Positions 9,325-17,582 of a DNA stretch of 64,000 nucleotides are shown piece after piece. This DNA comes from Legionella bononiensis. GTDB taxonomy: Bacteria; Pseudomonadota; Gammaproteobacteria; Legionellales; Legionellaceae. Position numbers and translations under genes: made by a program. The stretch lies in the NCBI RefSeq assembly GCF_016786215.1, contig NZ_JADOBG010000007.1, positions 85,076 to 149,075 on the forward strand, written 5' to 3'. The stretch's first letter is position 1. Every line of letters starts with the position of its first letter. The notes below the pieces were generated by a model. The model saw only the letters and a program-made list of their open reading frames with translations. It was not told where the DNA came from and did no database searches.

Positions 9325-9360
9325 ACTTACTGGTTGAATCCGCCCTCGCTACAAATACAC

Positions 9361-9390
9361 TAAGTCTGATTATCAAAATAATCAGACTTA
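9361..9390. terminator. Perfect 13-bp hairpin between convergent genes
   Basis: TAAGTCTGATTAT (9361-9373) and ATAATCAGACTTA (9378-9390) form a perfect 13-bp stem with a 4-nt CAAA loop. It sits in the 77-bp gap between the rightward methyltransferase and the leftward kinase-like gene, where a bidirectional terminator is expected. No T-run follows on either side. Confidence 0.65.
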
Positions 9391-9401
9391 AGAGATCGTT
9401 G

Positions 9402-10685
9402 TTATGAAGGAGATAAAATTGATTCAACTTCTGTTTCAAAAGAATTAGTGATTTGTAAACACTGATCAAGTGTATTACTAAGTTCCTGACTAGAATTTGG
9501 AATAACCTGTTTCAGATTAGTTATTTTTTCTTTTACATCGTCCAAAGTATTCATCTGTGAGATGCATGCAATTAAGGTATCTGCATAATTTAATTCTCTT
9601 TCAGTTGTTAGTCTTTCTTTGAACAATTGGGATTTATGAGAATTAGGATCAATATGCAATTTAAGTTGAATTTCTTCCTTAAATTTTATTAATTCATTAA
9701 TACAAAAACGTTGGACAATTTCAATTGGATCTTCGTGGTGTTGTGGAAATGATGGATTTTCTTCCAGAATCAAGGTTATTTTCAAATCATCTACTATAGA
9801 CTCCTCTTCTTCATCGTCATCGTCATCGTCGTTCTGGTCTTTCTGACATTGTTTATCAATTGAATTGCTTGGTTCAGATGAACTTGAGGTTGCTTGTGAT
9901 GAAGGGTAATCACTACCCGTGCTATTTGGATCGTACTGAATAGGTTGCATTAAAACATGATCTAAATGGGCCAAAGCGTCTTCATGAAGACGCTTTTTCT
10001 CGTCCTTAGATAAGGAATACAATTGAGATCCAGCATAAGCTTTTGCTAATTTATCCCTTAATTCCAGATCATGTTTTAAAAAACTTACATCAACAAGATC
10101 AGGTCTGTACGTTTTTAAGAAAATTAAAGCCCTGGAAGTAGACAGTGTATGTGGGTATTTCCCAGGCAATTTATCCTCAATTTCTCTATTCTTGCTTTCA
10201 AAAAACCAAGCTCTTTTTCCCCACTCGGAAAGACTGGTTTCGCTATTTTGCCGTGTTACACGGTGAAGATTTGTACTTTTTTGTTGCTGTTCTAATTGTA
10301 ATGCCAAACCCACGTCAACACATACAACCAAGCCATCAGAACGTCTTTTAATAAAATTCTTGGGCGCCAGAGCATCCATAACAATTCTTCCTGAACGATT
10401 ATAAATATCCACTAAAGCAGCCCCTATTTCCTTATCAGAAGCTTGTTCTCCATCTATAAAAGGACATATCCAACCCTTCCCATAAGTTGTTTCAACAATA
10501 TGAGCAGAAGGAGCAATATGTGAATTTAATTCATTCCATATACGTACCGCGCGCTCAGGAATATCAGTGAGTGGAATGGTTCCACCAAATTCCTCCTTAG
10601 GAATCTTAAGAACCATAGTCGACTCTTTATTACGGTATACATAGTTATAATTTCCATTATAACTTAAGATAATCCATTGCATCAT
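9402..10685 (-). CDS. Atypical kinase-like protein with acidic tract, candidate effector
   Basis: The N-terminal 130 residues carry kinase-like elements: NGNYNYVYR (residues 10-18) in place of the Gly-rich loop, MVLKI with Lys27, a catalytic-loop-like MDALAPKNF (Asp104, Asn110) and VCVDVG (Asp124) in place of DFG. The order and spacing resemble compact inositol-phosphate-kinase-like or atypical protein kinases rather than canonical Ser/Thr kinases. The rest is helical and hydrophilic, with a Ser-rich linker and a run of six Asp and four Glu residues (about residue 290) encoded by a GAT/GAC/GAA repeat tract. The ribosome-binding site GGAG lies 5 nt before the ATG at 10685 and 8 nt before a second ATG. 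I infer a translocated kinase; the substrate is unknown. Confidence 0.65.
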   Translation of the reverse strand: MMQWIILSYNGNYNYVYRNKESTMVLKIPKEEFGGTIPLTDIPERAVRIWNELNSHIAPSAHIVETTYGKGWICPFIDGEQASDKEIGAALVDIYNRSGRIVMDALAPKNFIKRRSDGLVVCVDVGLALQLEQQQKSTNLHRVTRQNSETSLSEWGKRAWFFESKNREIEDKLPGKYPHTLSTSRALIFLKTYRPDLVDVSFLKHDLELRDKLAKAYAGSQLYSLSKDEKKRLHEDALAHLDHVLMQPIQYDPNSTGSDYPSSQATSSSSEPSNSIDKQCQKDQNDDDDDDEEEESIVDDLKITLILEENPSFPQHHEDPIEIVQRFCINELIKFKEEIQLKLHIDPNSHKSQLFKERLTTERELNYADTLIACISQMNTLDDVKEKITNLKQVIPNSSQELSNTLDQCLQITNSFETEVESILSPS

Positions 10686-10916
10686 TTATACTCCAGGCAA
10701 GATTACAACTTAATTGCGCCTAATCGAAATAAAATAGAAATTAAACATTAGGTAAATTATATGAATGGCACTATTAAGGATTTCTTAAACCCAATGATCA
10801 GATTTTATGATCTCATTACATAATGCAAATAATGCTATAAAAAAGAATCAGTGCTATTCATGGTATAAATCAATTCTTCATCATGATTTTCGTTTATAAA
10901 ATTGTCCTGGACTTTG

Positions 10917-10960
10917 GAACTATAGCTATCTATTGGCAATAGATGTATTTATCATAGTTC
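10917..10960. repeat. Nested inverted repeat in a 517-bp gene-free gap
   Basis: The gap 10686-11202 holds no convincing gene. Within it, GAACTAT (10917-10923) pairs with ATAGTTC (10954-10960), and inside these ATCTATTG (10928-10935) pairs with CAATAGAT (10937-10944) around a single G. The structure could be an operator or an RNA hairpin. The rest of the gap is AT-rich, and no other structure was seen. Confidence 0.4.
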
Positions 10961-11202
10961 GGATGTTTTAACTTTGTGACGAAATGCTAAACCTATTGAA
11001 TAACTTGCAAAACAATCCGTCTCGATCTATATATAGGCGAATCTTTGATTATCAGAATTATTGGGAAATTATTCTCATACTGAATTAATTTAGAATTTAT
11101 GCGTTGAAAACGATCATGTCTAAGATACTCTGTAAGTCACCAATTTTAGATTGAGTTCGTTATTCATTATGGTCATTAATTTATATAAGAAGGAGAATAC
11201 AG

Positions 11203-11643
11203 ATGTCTGACGAAATTAATCCGTTATTTACAGCTACTGCAACTGCTGTTGGCGGACGAAATGGTCGCAGTGAAACAAGTGATGGCTCACTGGCAGTCAA
11301 TCTCTCAGTCCCCAAAGAGCTGGGCGGTCCAGGTAAACAAGGAACTACTACACCAGAACATCTGTTTGCCACTGGTTATGCAGCCTGCTTTGGAGGAGCT
11401 CTTGATTATGTAGCCAAGCAACATAAAAAAGATGCAACAAAAACCACGATAACCTGCGCTGTTTCAATTGGACCTCGTAAAAAAGGTGGTTTTGGGATCT
11501 CGGTTAAAATGAAAATTGAAGATAAGAGTTTTAGCAAAGAAGAACTTGCTCTGTTAGTTAAAGAAGCTCATGAACAGGTTTGTCCATACTCACATGCAAC
11601 TCGTGGTAACGTTGAGGTAACATTTGACATAGTAGGCTCCTGA
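11203..11643 (+). CDS. ohr: Organic hydroperoxide resistance protein, Ohr/OsmC family
   Basis: A 146-residue OsmC-fold thiol peroxidase. The peroxidatic Cys62 is in YAACFGGAL and the resolving Cys127 in EQVCPYSHATRGN, with Arg19 in GGRNGR and Glu52 in PEHLF. This is the Ohr arrangement rather than OsmC, whose first Cys region differs. Ohr reduces fatty-acid and other organic hydroperoxides in the cytoplasm using lipoylated partners. A strong ribosome-binding site (AAGGAG) precedes the ATG. No ohrR regulator is adjacent. A long 5' gap with a nested palindrome at 10917-10960 may hold its control region. Confidence 0.93.
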   Translation: MSDEINPLFTATATAVGGRNGRSETSDGSLAVNLSVPKELGGPGKQGTTTPEHLFATGYAACFGGALDYVAKQHKKDATKTTITCAVSIGPRKKGGFGISVKMKIEDKSFSKEELALLVKEAHEQVCPYSHATRGNVEVTFDIVGS

Positions 11644-11691
11644 TATTCAAAGGCCCGCTCGTTCAGTACATAAGGAATTTCTGTAATAATA

Positions 11692-11840
11692 GTAGCCCGA
11701 ATGAAGTGCGAAGCGCGTAATCCCGGAAGTACCGCGAAGCGGGCACCGATTAAAAAGCACCATGCTGCGCATGGGCTTCCCGGATTTCACTATACTGCAT
11801 CCGGGCTACTTTTGATGTTCTCCTTAGCCTGGCGGCTATG
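11692..11840. repeat. REP-like intergenic palindrome plus conserved tail
   Basis: GTAGCCCG (11692-11699) and CGGGCTAC (11802-11809) close an imperfect palindrome of about 118 bp containing further GC-rich pairs (CCCGG, GCGAAGC). A conserved tail follows: ACTTTTGAT.TTCTCCTTAGCCTG..GGCTATG at 11808-11837, found again at 50708-50740 and, in part and inverted, at 51071-51090. It fills the gap between convergent genes and looks like a dispersed non-coding repeat family. Confidence 0.7.
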
Positions 11841-11886
11841 GGGCATTGACCCGACATGATTTTATAAATTGACTTCGAATCAACTG

Positions 11887-12609
11887 TTAATACATGGAAC
11901 GCCTTGAAACATTCCCACAAGGACTTAAACGCTGAATAACTTTCAATTCATTATCCAAATTGGATTCATCATAAAACAAATCTCCATCTGCTTCACTCTT
12001 TGATTCCTTTATAAATACCTTACCCTGTTCTCCCGCTGCGCAAAGTGTTTTATAAGCTATGATACGATCACACACCGAGCTCAATCCGTTCCTTAACTCA
12101 TCAATGTAGTGTTCAGCACATCCCATATTGCAAGAAAACAGTTCAATTGTGTCCAAATGTTTGTCCGCAAGCTCAAGATCCTCTGTTATCCATTCGATGT
12201 AAGCATCGGCATCAAGGCCGGCAATTAAATGCTCCCTATTACAGCTTTGGGCAATAATCAAAAGCGAATCACCAGGATTAAGGATATCCAGGAATGCTTT
12301 CAATGAGTTATTATCATCGAGGTAAACGAGCTCGCAAGAATACCCATAACTTTTTTGTGTATTTACAATAGCTGATTGAATCTTTTTATCGAGGGCATAG
12401 ATAAATCGTTGTTTTTGTTTTGTTTGCGCTCTTAATGAATAGCTGATTTCAGTATTGGAATTTAGTTCATGAGTTAATTCTTCTGGCATATAATCTGAAT
12501 CTGAATACAGTTCAATGATAATAGTTTTACGTGGCTCAGTATTCTTGCCCGCAGATCGTTTAAATAATGAATGAGAGGCTAACCGTTTATCTATTTTTTC
12601 ATGTGACAT
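11887..12609 (-). CDS. Hypothetical protein with clan CD (C80/caspase)-like core
   Basis: A 240-residue protein. The stretch from residue 115 to 175 has the strand-loop-strand order of clan CD cysteine peptidases or MARTX CPD-like domains: a hydrophobic strand DSLLIIAQSC, a Gly-Leu-Asp loop (IAGLDADAYIEW), then a second strand IELFSCNMGC with Cys160 and Cys164 at the place of the catalytic Cys. The expected His-Gly after the first strand is missing (it reads QSCNREH), so activity is uncertain and the fold assignment is inference. The C-terminus ends in CGNVSRRSMY, sharing VSRRSM with the hydrolase at 6582-8345. A TATAAT about 30-40 nt upstream suggests its own promoter. Confidence 0.6.
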   Translation of the reverse strand: MSHEKIDKRLASHSLFKRSAGKNTEPRKTIIIELYSDSDYMPEELTHELNSNTEISYSLRAQTKQKQRFIYALDKKIQSAIVNTQKSYGYSCELVYLDDNNSLKAFLDILNPGDSLLIIAQSCNREHLIAGLDADAYIEWITEDLELADKHLDTIELFSCNMGCAEHYIDELRNGLSSVCDRIIAYKTLCAAGEQGKVFIKESKSEADGDLFYDESNLDNELKVIQRLSPCGNVSRRSMY

Positions 12610-12753
12610 AAAGCTACTTCAAATACAATGGATTAAAATAGAACATTATAACACATATGCGCTCACTAAGACCAATAACAGCCCATGTCTTTATGTACTA
12701 TATTAAACAGTATACTTTCGTTTAAAGACTCTATGGAATAAGGTACTTCCAGA

Positions 12754-13803
12754 TTACTCTTCAGCCTCACGAATTAATGCATTAATTAATTCAGCTACAG
12801 AAGTATTCCTACATAAAAAAGCAGATTGTCCTGCCCAGATCGACATATAATCGATATTATTTTGTTCTCGGGCTTTTATTCTCATCCTGGTGGTTAAAGC
12901 ATTCTGAACAGGATAATCCAGGATACTCGATGCGTATTGCTCCATGTTTACGATAAATTTATTACGTATCCCCCTTGCAAGTTTTCCTGAAAATACACGG
13001 GTTAAAACGGTATTATCCTGTCGTTGAGCTAGCAAGGTATGTTTCATAATTGGTGGTATTCCTGACTCAAAACAAGTGAGGAACGCTGTTCCCATCTGAA
13101 CGCCAGAACAGCCTAAAGAAATAGCTGCATTAATTCCTCTGCCATCCATTATTCCACCTGCGGCAATTATGGGAGTACTGATTTGATCAACCAGTAGAGG
13201 TAACAAACGAAACAAACCAGCCAGGGAATCTTCAGCCGGTCCAATAAAAGTTCCACGATGCCCCCCTGCCTCACTGCCTTGAGCAACAATAAAATCAATA
13301 CCACTATCCTCAAGCAGAAGTGCTTCTGATAAATTTGTGGCTGTACCAATTAAAACCGTCCCATTTTTTTTAAACTGAGCTATCCAAAAAGGATCCAAAG
13401 TACCAAAGGTAAAACTAAATACAGGAATGTTTTCTTCAATTAACACACTGATTTGTTCGTCAAACGATTGGATCTTGGGTGCAGTAGTCGGATCTATTTC
13501 AATACCTAACTCCTTGCAGGATTGGGTAATAGCCCTACAGGACTGAAGAATTTGTTCTGGACTGGCTTGATGCGGCTCAGGAATGAACAGATTGACGGCA
13601 AAAGGTTGGTTTGTCAATTGACGCACCCTTTTTAAATCGCTCTTAATCTCTGTTGGGGACAAATAACCTGCAGCCAAAGACCCCAGACAACCCGTATTGG
13701 ATACAGCAGCAACCAACTCAGGGGTTGTAGAGCCACCCGCCATAGGTGCTTGAATAAGCGGGAATTGTATGTCTAACTGTTTGGTCAATGATGTATGCCA
13801 CAT
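12754..13803 (-). CDS. Nitronate monooxygenase (2-nitropropane dioxygenase family)
   Basis: An FMN-dependent TIM-barrel enzyme of about 350 residues that oxidises alkyl nitronates such as propionate-3-nitronate. It shows FPLIQAPMAGGSTTPELVAAVS at the N-terminus, the catalytic-His segment QGSEAGGHRG, the phosphate-binding PIIAAGGIMDGRGI and the GVQMGTAFL motif. These match class I bacterial nitronate monooxygenases better than the PfaD/enoyl-reductase branch. ATG at 13803 (MWHTSL) is used; a GTG three codons upstream at 13812 is also possible. It is divergent from the malonyltransferase gene, with about 260 bp of shared upstream DNA. Confidence 0.85.
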   Translation of the reverse strand: MWHTSLTKQLDIQFPLIQAPMAGGSTTPELVAAVSNTGCLGSLAAGYLSPTEIKSDLKRVRQLTNQPFAVNLFIPEPHQASPEQILQSCRAITQSCKELGIEIDPTTAPKIQSFDEQISVLIEENIPVFSFTFGTLDPFWIAQFKKNGTVLIGTATNLSEALLLEDSGIDFIVAQGSEAGGHRGTFIGPAEDSLAGLFRLLPLLVDQISTPIIAAGGIMDGRGINAAISLGCSGVQMGTAFLTCFESGIPPIMKHTLLAQRQDNTVLTRVFSGKLARGIRNKFIVNMEQYASSILDYPVQNALTTRMRIKAREQNNIDYMSIWAGQSAFLCRNTSVAELINALIREAEE

Positions 13804-14069
13804 GATGTTCACTCACAAAATACACACTATTCTCGGCTACAGACTTCATAGAATTTTGTTACTCTATTCTACATAGTCTATTGTTAAGCTTAACGCAATG
13901 TTCACTATGATGGCGATCTTTAAAATTTACAATCTCCTCACCAAATAAGAGCTTTCTTACTTTATAAATAATAAGATACACCAGTAATTTTTGAAAACTG
14001 TGACGAAATATTCTAAAGTTAATCAAAGAGTTGATTAATAATACGTAACCTTTTAGGGATAATTTTTTT

Positions 14070-14918
14070 ATGACAACTTACATTTTCCCAGGCCAAGGCT
14101 CACAAGTAATCGGGATGGGAAGCGACTTATTTAATGAATTCGATACCTATGTTCAACAGGCTAACAGCATTCTTGGATATGATATTGTTGCCTTGTGCCT
14201 AAACGACGAAAATCAATTACTCAACCAAACACAATATACTCAACCCGCCCTCTTTGTCGTTAATGCCCTGTCCTATTTAAAAAAATTACAGGAAAATCCG
14301 AATAAACCTGATTTTGTCGCTGGGCACAGTCTGGGGGAATACAATGCGTTGCATGCCGCAGAAGTTTTTGATTTTGCAACGGGTTTAAAACTGGTACAAA
14401 AACGCGGTGAATTAATGAGTACAGCACAAGGTGGTGGAATGGCCGCAATCCTTGGATTAAGAGAAGAACAAATAGTGTCCGTGTTGCAATACAATCAACT
14501 CAATACTCTAAGTATTGCGAATTATAACAGTTACACTCAACTCGTTATTTCAGGGCCAGCTCAGGATATTATGTCAGCGCAAAAGTGTTTTGAATCTGCA
14601 GGTGCAATGGCTTACATTCCTTTAAAAGTAAGTGGAGCCTTTCATTCACCCTATATGAATGCAGCGCAACAGGTATTTTCAGAGTTTATTAAACAATTTA
14701 CCTTTTTACCCCCATGCATCCAGGTGATATCAAATATTCATGCAAAACCTACCTCGGTCACTGAAATTCCGGATTGTCTTGAAAACCAGATAACCCATTC
14801 AGTTAACTGGTCACAAAGCATTCAGTATTTGCTTGATCATGGGGAAGCTGATTTTGTGGAGATTGGGCCCAGGAAAATACTAACCAATCTCATACAAAAT
14901 ATTAAAAAAGGTATGTAA
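14070..14918 (+). CDS. Malonyl-CoA:ACP transacylase (FabD/PksC-like)
   Basis: A 282-residue acyltransferase with PGQGSQ near the N-terminus, nucleophile Ser87 in GHSLGEY, the malonyl-selecting Arg in QKRGELM and a catalytic His in SGAFHSPYM. It is shorter than typical FabD (about 310 residues), and the sequence style (GHSLGEYNALHAAE) resembles discrete trans-acting acyltransferases of polyketide pathways. It is not next to other fab genes, so it may be a second, specialised copy loading malonyl onto an ACP; that is inference. The gene after it is convergent and unrelated. Confidence 0.85.
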   Translation: MTTYIFPGQGSQVIGMGSDLFNEFDTYVQQANSILGYDIVALCLNDENQLLNQTQYTQPALFVVNALSYLKKLQENPNKPDFVAGHSLGEYNALHAAEVFDFATGLKLVQKRGELMSTAQGGGMAAILGLREEQIVSVLQYNQLNTLSIANYNSYTQLVISGPAQDIMSAQKCFESAGAMAYIPLKVSGAFHSPYMNAAQQVFSEFIKQFTFLPPCIQVISNIHAKPTSVTEIPDCLENQITHSVNWSQSIQYLLDHGEADFVEIGPRKILTNLIQNIKKGM

Positions 14919-14946
14919 CTCTAAAATATCCATTGTGTAGAAACAC

Positions 14947-15474
14947 CTATTTTTGATGGTAAACGCACGAAATTATCTCTTGATTCATATCATCATTAGT
15001 TCCATCGGTATGATAATACTGACCTTTAATAAATAATTGATGGTCCTTTAATGTCATAGAGACTTTACTAAAAAATACATTTAATGCACTTTCCGGATTC
15101 ACAAAGAAATCAGTATTAATAAAAATCAATGCTGAATAATCAGTACTCCAGCGAACGGTAGTCGTACTGTGTTCTGATGCATTGACATTAAAAGACGCAT
15201 TAGACTTAACTTCTCCTAATACATAGTGTTCTTCCATAAATCCATAAGATATTTTTAATTGATTTTCATCATGCTTGATTGCGATATCTACCGCAGGATT
15301 ATTATCACACTCCCCTATCCATACCCCAGAAAAATTTAATTGATGATCTTGGGATGCGGAAGAATTTTGTGATGGTGATTTCAAGATTTTATTGCCCTGA
15401 GGCAGCCAGGGTAAAGCCCATACAGCATTCATCAGACCAATCATTATTGTGACAGAAATAAAATATCTTATCAT
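14947..15474 (-). CDS. Secreted hypothetical protein
   Basis: A 175-residue protein with a signal peptide (MIRYFISVTIMIGLMNAVWA, cleavage near residue 20) and no later membrane segment. The mature part has a lipocalin-like or beta-rich look: NFSGVWIGECDNNPAVDIAIKHDENQLKISYG, repeated strands, and two Cys residues (in GECD near the start and SCVY near the end) that could form a disulfide. The family is not recognised. The ATG at 15474 is chosen because AAGGA sits about 8 nt upstream and gives a clean signal peptide; an ATG at 15498 would add eight polar residues. Confidence 0.65.
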   Translation of the reverse strand: MIRYFISVTIMIGLMNAVWALPWLPQGNKILKSPSQNSSASQDHQLNFSGVWIGECDNNPAVDIAIKHDENQLKISYGFMEEHYVLGEVKSNASFNVNASEHSTTTVRWSTDYSALIFINTDFFVNPESALNVFFSKVSMTLKDHQLFIKGQYYHTDGTNDDMNQEIISCVYHQK

Positions 15475-15685
15475 TTGGACATCCTTGTATGATTTCATAA
15501 CATGTTAAAACGGCATTGAATCTCAGTCTAACTGAAACCTATTTAATAAAACACGCTATAACAGTTTCTACAATTTTATTCCAAGTTACAATTATATGGC
15601 TTGAGAAATAGATCGCGTATTAAACGTTCAGGAAGAGGAGTTGTTAATAGGAGTTGATGGAGTAATGTACTCGTTTAATCAAAAA

Positions 15686-15716
15686 AAATGCCTGAAATTA
15701 AAAAAATCAGGCATTT
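15686..15716 (-). terminator. Intrinsic terminator of the gene at 15737-16675
   Basis: AAATGCCTGA (15686-15695) and TCAGGCATTT (15707-15716) form a perfect 10-bp stem with an 11-nt loop. Read leftward, the stem ends in a run of eight T (the A-run at 15681-15688), a classical Rho-independent terminator 21 bp after the stop codon. Confidence 0.85.
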
Positions 15717-15736
15717 CAAAATAGACCAGATTTAAT

Positions 15737-16675
15737 CTATCTCATTCGTAGTCCTTCATTAGCCTCATCAACAACCACCGGGTTTGATTCAAACACTGAA
15801 TCTGATTCAACCGCTGGATTTGATTCTACCGCTATATTGGCTTCTGATTTAACAGGAGCTATAGTTGGGCTAGAACTTTCTTTAAAGAAGCTAAAGATAC
15901 TCTTCATTACATTAGTCATTAGGCCTTGCAAGAAAGAAGTAATAGGAGTTAACAACAAGTTTACAAACACTGCTCCCAACTCTTTTTCTATAGCAGGTTT
16001 CGCTCTATTGATAGCATCAGTGCTTTGCTGCTTAAAGGCATCTATAGAGAGTTTCTTTGCTTGAAAGCATGCGTCGCCTAAATCAGATAATTTATCATGA
16101 AGAAGACTTGCAAGATTATACCCTAACTGTTCAGAGGCAGATAAACCGTCTTTTTGTAAGTTAGTATCAATCTTTTCTTTATAACCTGCTAATAAACTTC
16201 TAAATTTCTTCCCTATTGTACCCAGGGTTGAGTCTAAAGATTGGGATCCATCGAGTATCACTGATTCCAACTTTTCCGCAGCACTTTGTCCCAGCTGAGC
16301 ACCTAAAGATGCTACACCTTCTACAACATGCCCCTTTATTTCATTTATCGTAGTATCAAATGCTGCCATTGCTACCTCCTTTATGACTCGTTTTTTGGTT
16401 TGATTAACTAATTCAGTTGCTGCAGAACCGGCTTTGCCCAGTAAGTCTTGAATTGTTTCAACTACGCCATTTGGCTCTGTTACTTGTTCAGATTCTGGTT
16501 TGTTAGTAGCTGGCAGAAGTTCATCCATAATCACTCCTGCTGAGGTTCTGCCTATTAAGCCCCCCACCGCATTAGTTGCACCCTTCAGAATTCGGGATCC
16601 GGTATTGCTTATAGCTGAGGTTACTGCGCTAAAGGAATTTTGTAACCCTGAATAAAGACTCGAAAGTATTGACAT
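15737..16675 (-). CDS. Hypothetical amphipathic helical protein, candidate PmrA-controlled effector
   Basis: A 312-residue protein with no recognised domain. It is almost wholly helical and rich in Ser, Ala and Gly, with an apolipoprotein- or LEA-like amphipathic pattern over residues 1-230, a hydrophobic stretch (AVFVNLLLTPITSFLQGLMTNVMKSIFSFF) and a short C-terminal repeat built on ESNPAVES/ESDSVFES/ESNPVV. There is no signal peptide. It has its own promoter, with two TTAA-type 9-mers and a TATTAT -10 upstream, and its own terminator downstream, so it is monocistronic. A Dot/Icm substrate is inferred from the promoter type and orphan nature only. Confidence 0.65.
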   Translation of the reverse strand: MSILSSLYSGLQNSFSAVTSAISNTGSRILKGATNAVGGLIGRTSAGVIMDELLPATNKPESEQVTEPNGVVETIQDLLGKAGSAATELVNQTKKRVIKEVAMAAFDTTINEIKGHVVEGVASLGAQLGQSAAEKLESVILDGSQSLDSTLGTIGKKFRSLLAGYKEKIDTNLQKDGLSASEQLGYNLASLLHDKLSDLGDACFQAKKLSIDAFKQQSTDAINRAKPAIEKELGAVFVNLLLTPITSFLQGLMTNVMKSIFSFFKESSSPTIAPVKSEANIAVESNPAVESDSVFESNPVVVDEANEGLRMR

Positions 16676-16705
16676 GATTTCTCCGCTTTGGTTAAGTTCA
16701 GCACA

Positions 16706-16738
16706 ATAATATCACCCAATACTTAACGAAATATTAAC
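16706..16738 (-). promoter_or_regulatory. PmrA-like tandem box and -10
   Basis: On the minus strand GTTAATATT (16738-16730), two bases, GTTAAGTAT (16727-16719), seven bases, then TATTAT (16711-16706). A third related 9-mer (GTTAAGAAC) precedes at about 16747-16739. The L. pneumophila PmrA consensus, as I recall it, is two cTTAATatT units 2 bp apart, which fits. The start codon is 31 nt beyond the -10. Confidence 0.6.
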
Positions 16739-16863
16739 TGTTCTTAACAATACAGTAACATTTGCGATTTTTTTTAACTAATTTGTAATATTTATGTTAC
16801 AAACGAAGAAGACTCAATAATTATGCTCAAGGCCTGAATAATACATTTAAATCCAAGATTACC

Positions 16864-16900
16864 CCCTAAGAGAGCTGCGTAACAGCAAACTCACTTAGGG
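16864..16900. other. Hairpin with inner stem downstream of azoR
   Basis: CCCTAAG (16864-16870) pairs with CTTAGGG (16894-16900), and inside lies GCTG...CAGC (16874-16886). It is 46 bp after the azoR stop. No T-run follows, so a terminator role is only possible. Confidence 0.35.
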
Positions 16901-16945
16901 ATGGTTATTTGATTGGAGCTTAATGCAGAACAATTGGAATCACTT

Positions 16946-17566
16946 TTAAGCGACCTGTAATTCCAATAATTGTCTAATCCTTGTCTCTGCATGCTGTAAC
17001 GCTTGAATTCTTATCTGTTCTCCTATGTTCACCCCTTCGGCTCTGATAAAGTGTATATCGGTAATACCAACAAAATTTAACACCGTAGTTAAATAGCGTT
17101 CCTGATGATCAAGACTTAACATCGGTTCTGCATTGTAATAACCACCTCGACTGGAAATTATAAAAACCTGTTTCCCAGAGGCTAATCCTTGCACTTTCCC
17201 ATCAACGTATTTAAAGGTTTTTCCTGCAACCAAAACCCGATCAATCCAGGTTTTTAATTGTGATGGTACAGAAAAGTTATACATGGGAGCACCTATAACC
17301 AGTACCTCTGCATTCAAAAATTCAGATATTAATTGCCCGGATAATTCCAGCTCTTCTTTAATTACCGGAGAAATCTGCGCGGGATCTGAATTATAGGCAC
17401 TAAGAATAGTTTGCGATAAATGATTAATCGGTTGAGCATGCAAATCTCGATAAGTCACTTGAGTTTCTGGATAAAGCTGTTGCCATTGACTAATAAAGCT
17501 ACGGGTTAGTTGGCGAGAAACTGAAGACTTATTTAATATACTTGAATCAATTGCTAATAATTTCAT
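16946..17566 (-). CDS. azoR: FMN-dependent NADH-azoreductase
   Basis: A 206-residue flavodoxin-like quinone reductase of the AzoR family. Diagnostic segments are MKLLAIDSSILNKSSVSRQLT (FMN phosphate loop), VIGAPMYNFSVPSQLKTWIDRV, GKTFKY and ISSRGGYY. The enzyme reduces quinones and azo compounds with NADH in the cytoplasm and protects against thiol-reactive electrophiles. It is divergent from a LysR-type regulator gene 147 bp away, the usual arrangement for a regulated detoxification enzyme. The shared gap holds two perfect inverted repeats. Confidence 0.92.
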   Translation of the reverse strand: MKLLAIDSSILNKSSVSRQLTRSFISQWQQLYPETQVTYRDLHAQPINHLSQTILSAYNSDPAQISPVIKEELELSGQLISEFLNAEVLVIGAPMYNFSVPSQLKTWIDRVLVAGKTFKYVDGKVQGLASGKQVFIISSRGGYYNAEPMLSLDHQERYLTTVLNFVGITDIHFIRAEGVNIGEQIRIQALQHAETRIRQLLELQVA

Positions 17567-17582
17567 TTCATCATTCCTTATC

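Noticed and set aside
12754..14918. Trans-AT polyketide AT-ER pair
   Set aside because: The oxidoreductase has the class I nitronate monooxygenase signature (GSEAGGHRG) and no polyketide synthase gene is present.
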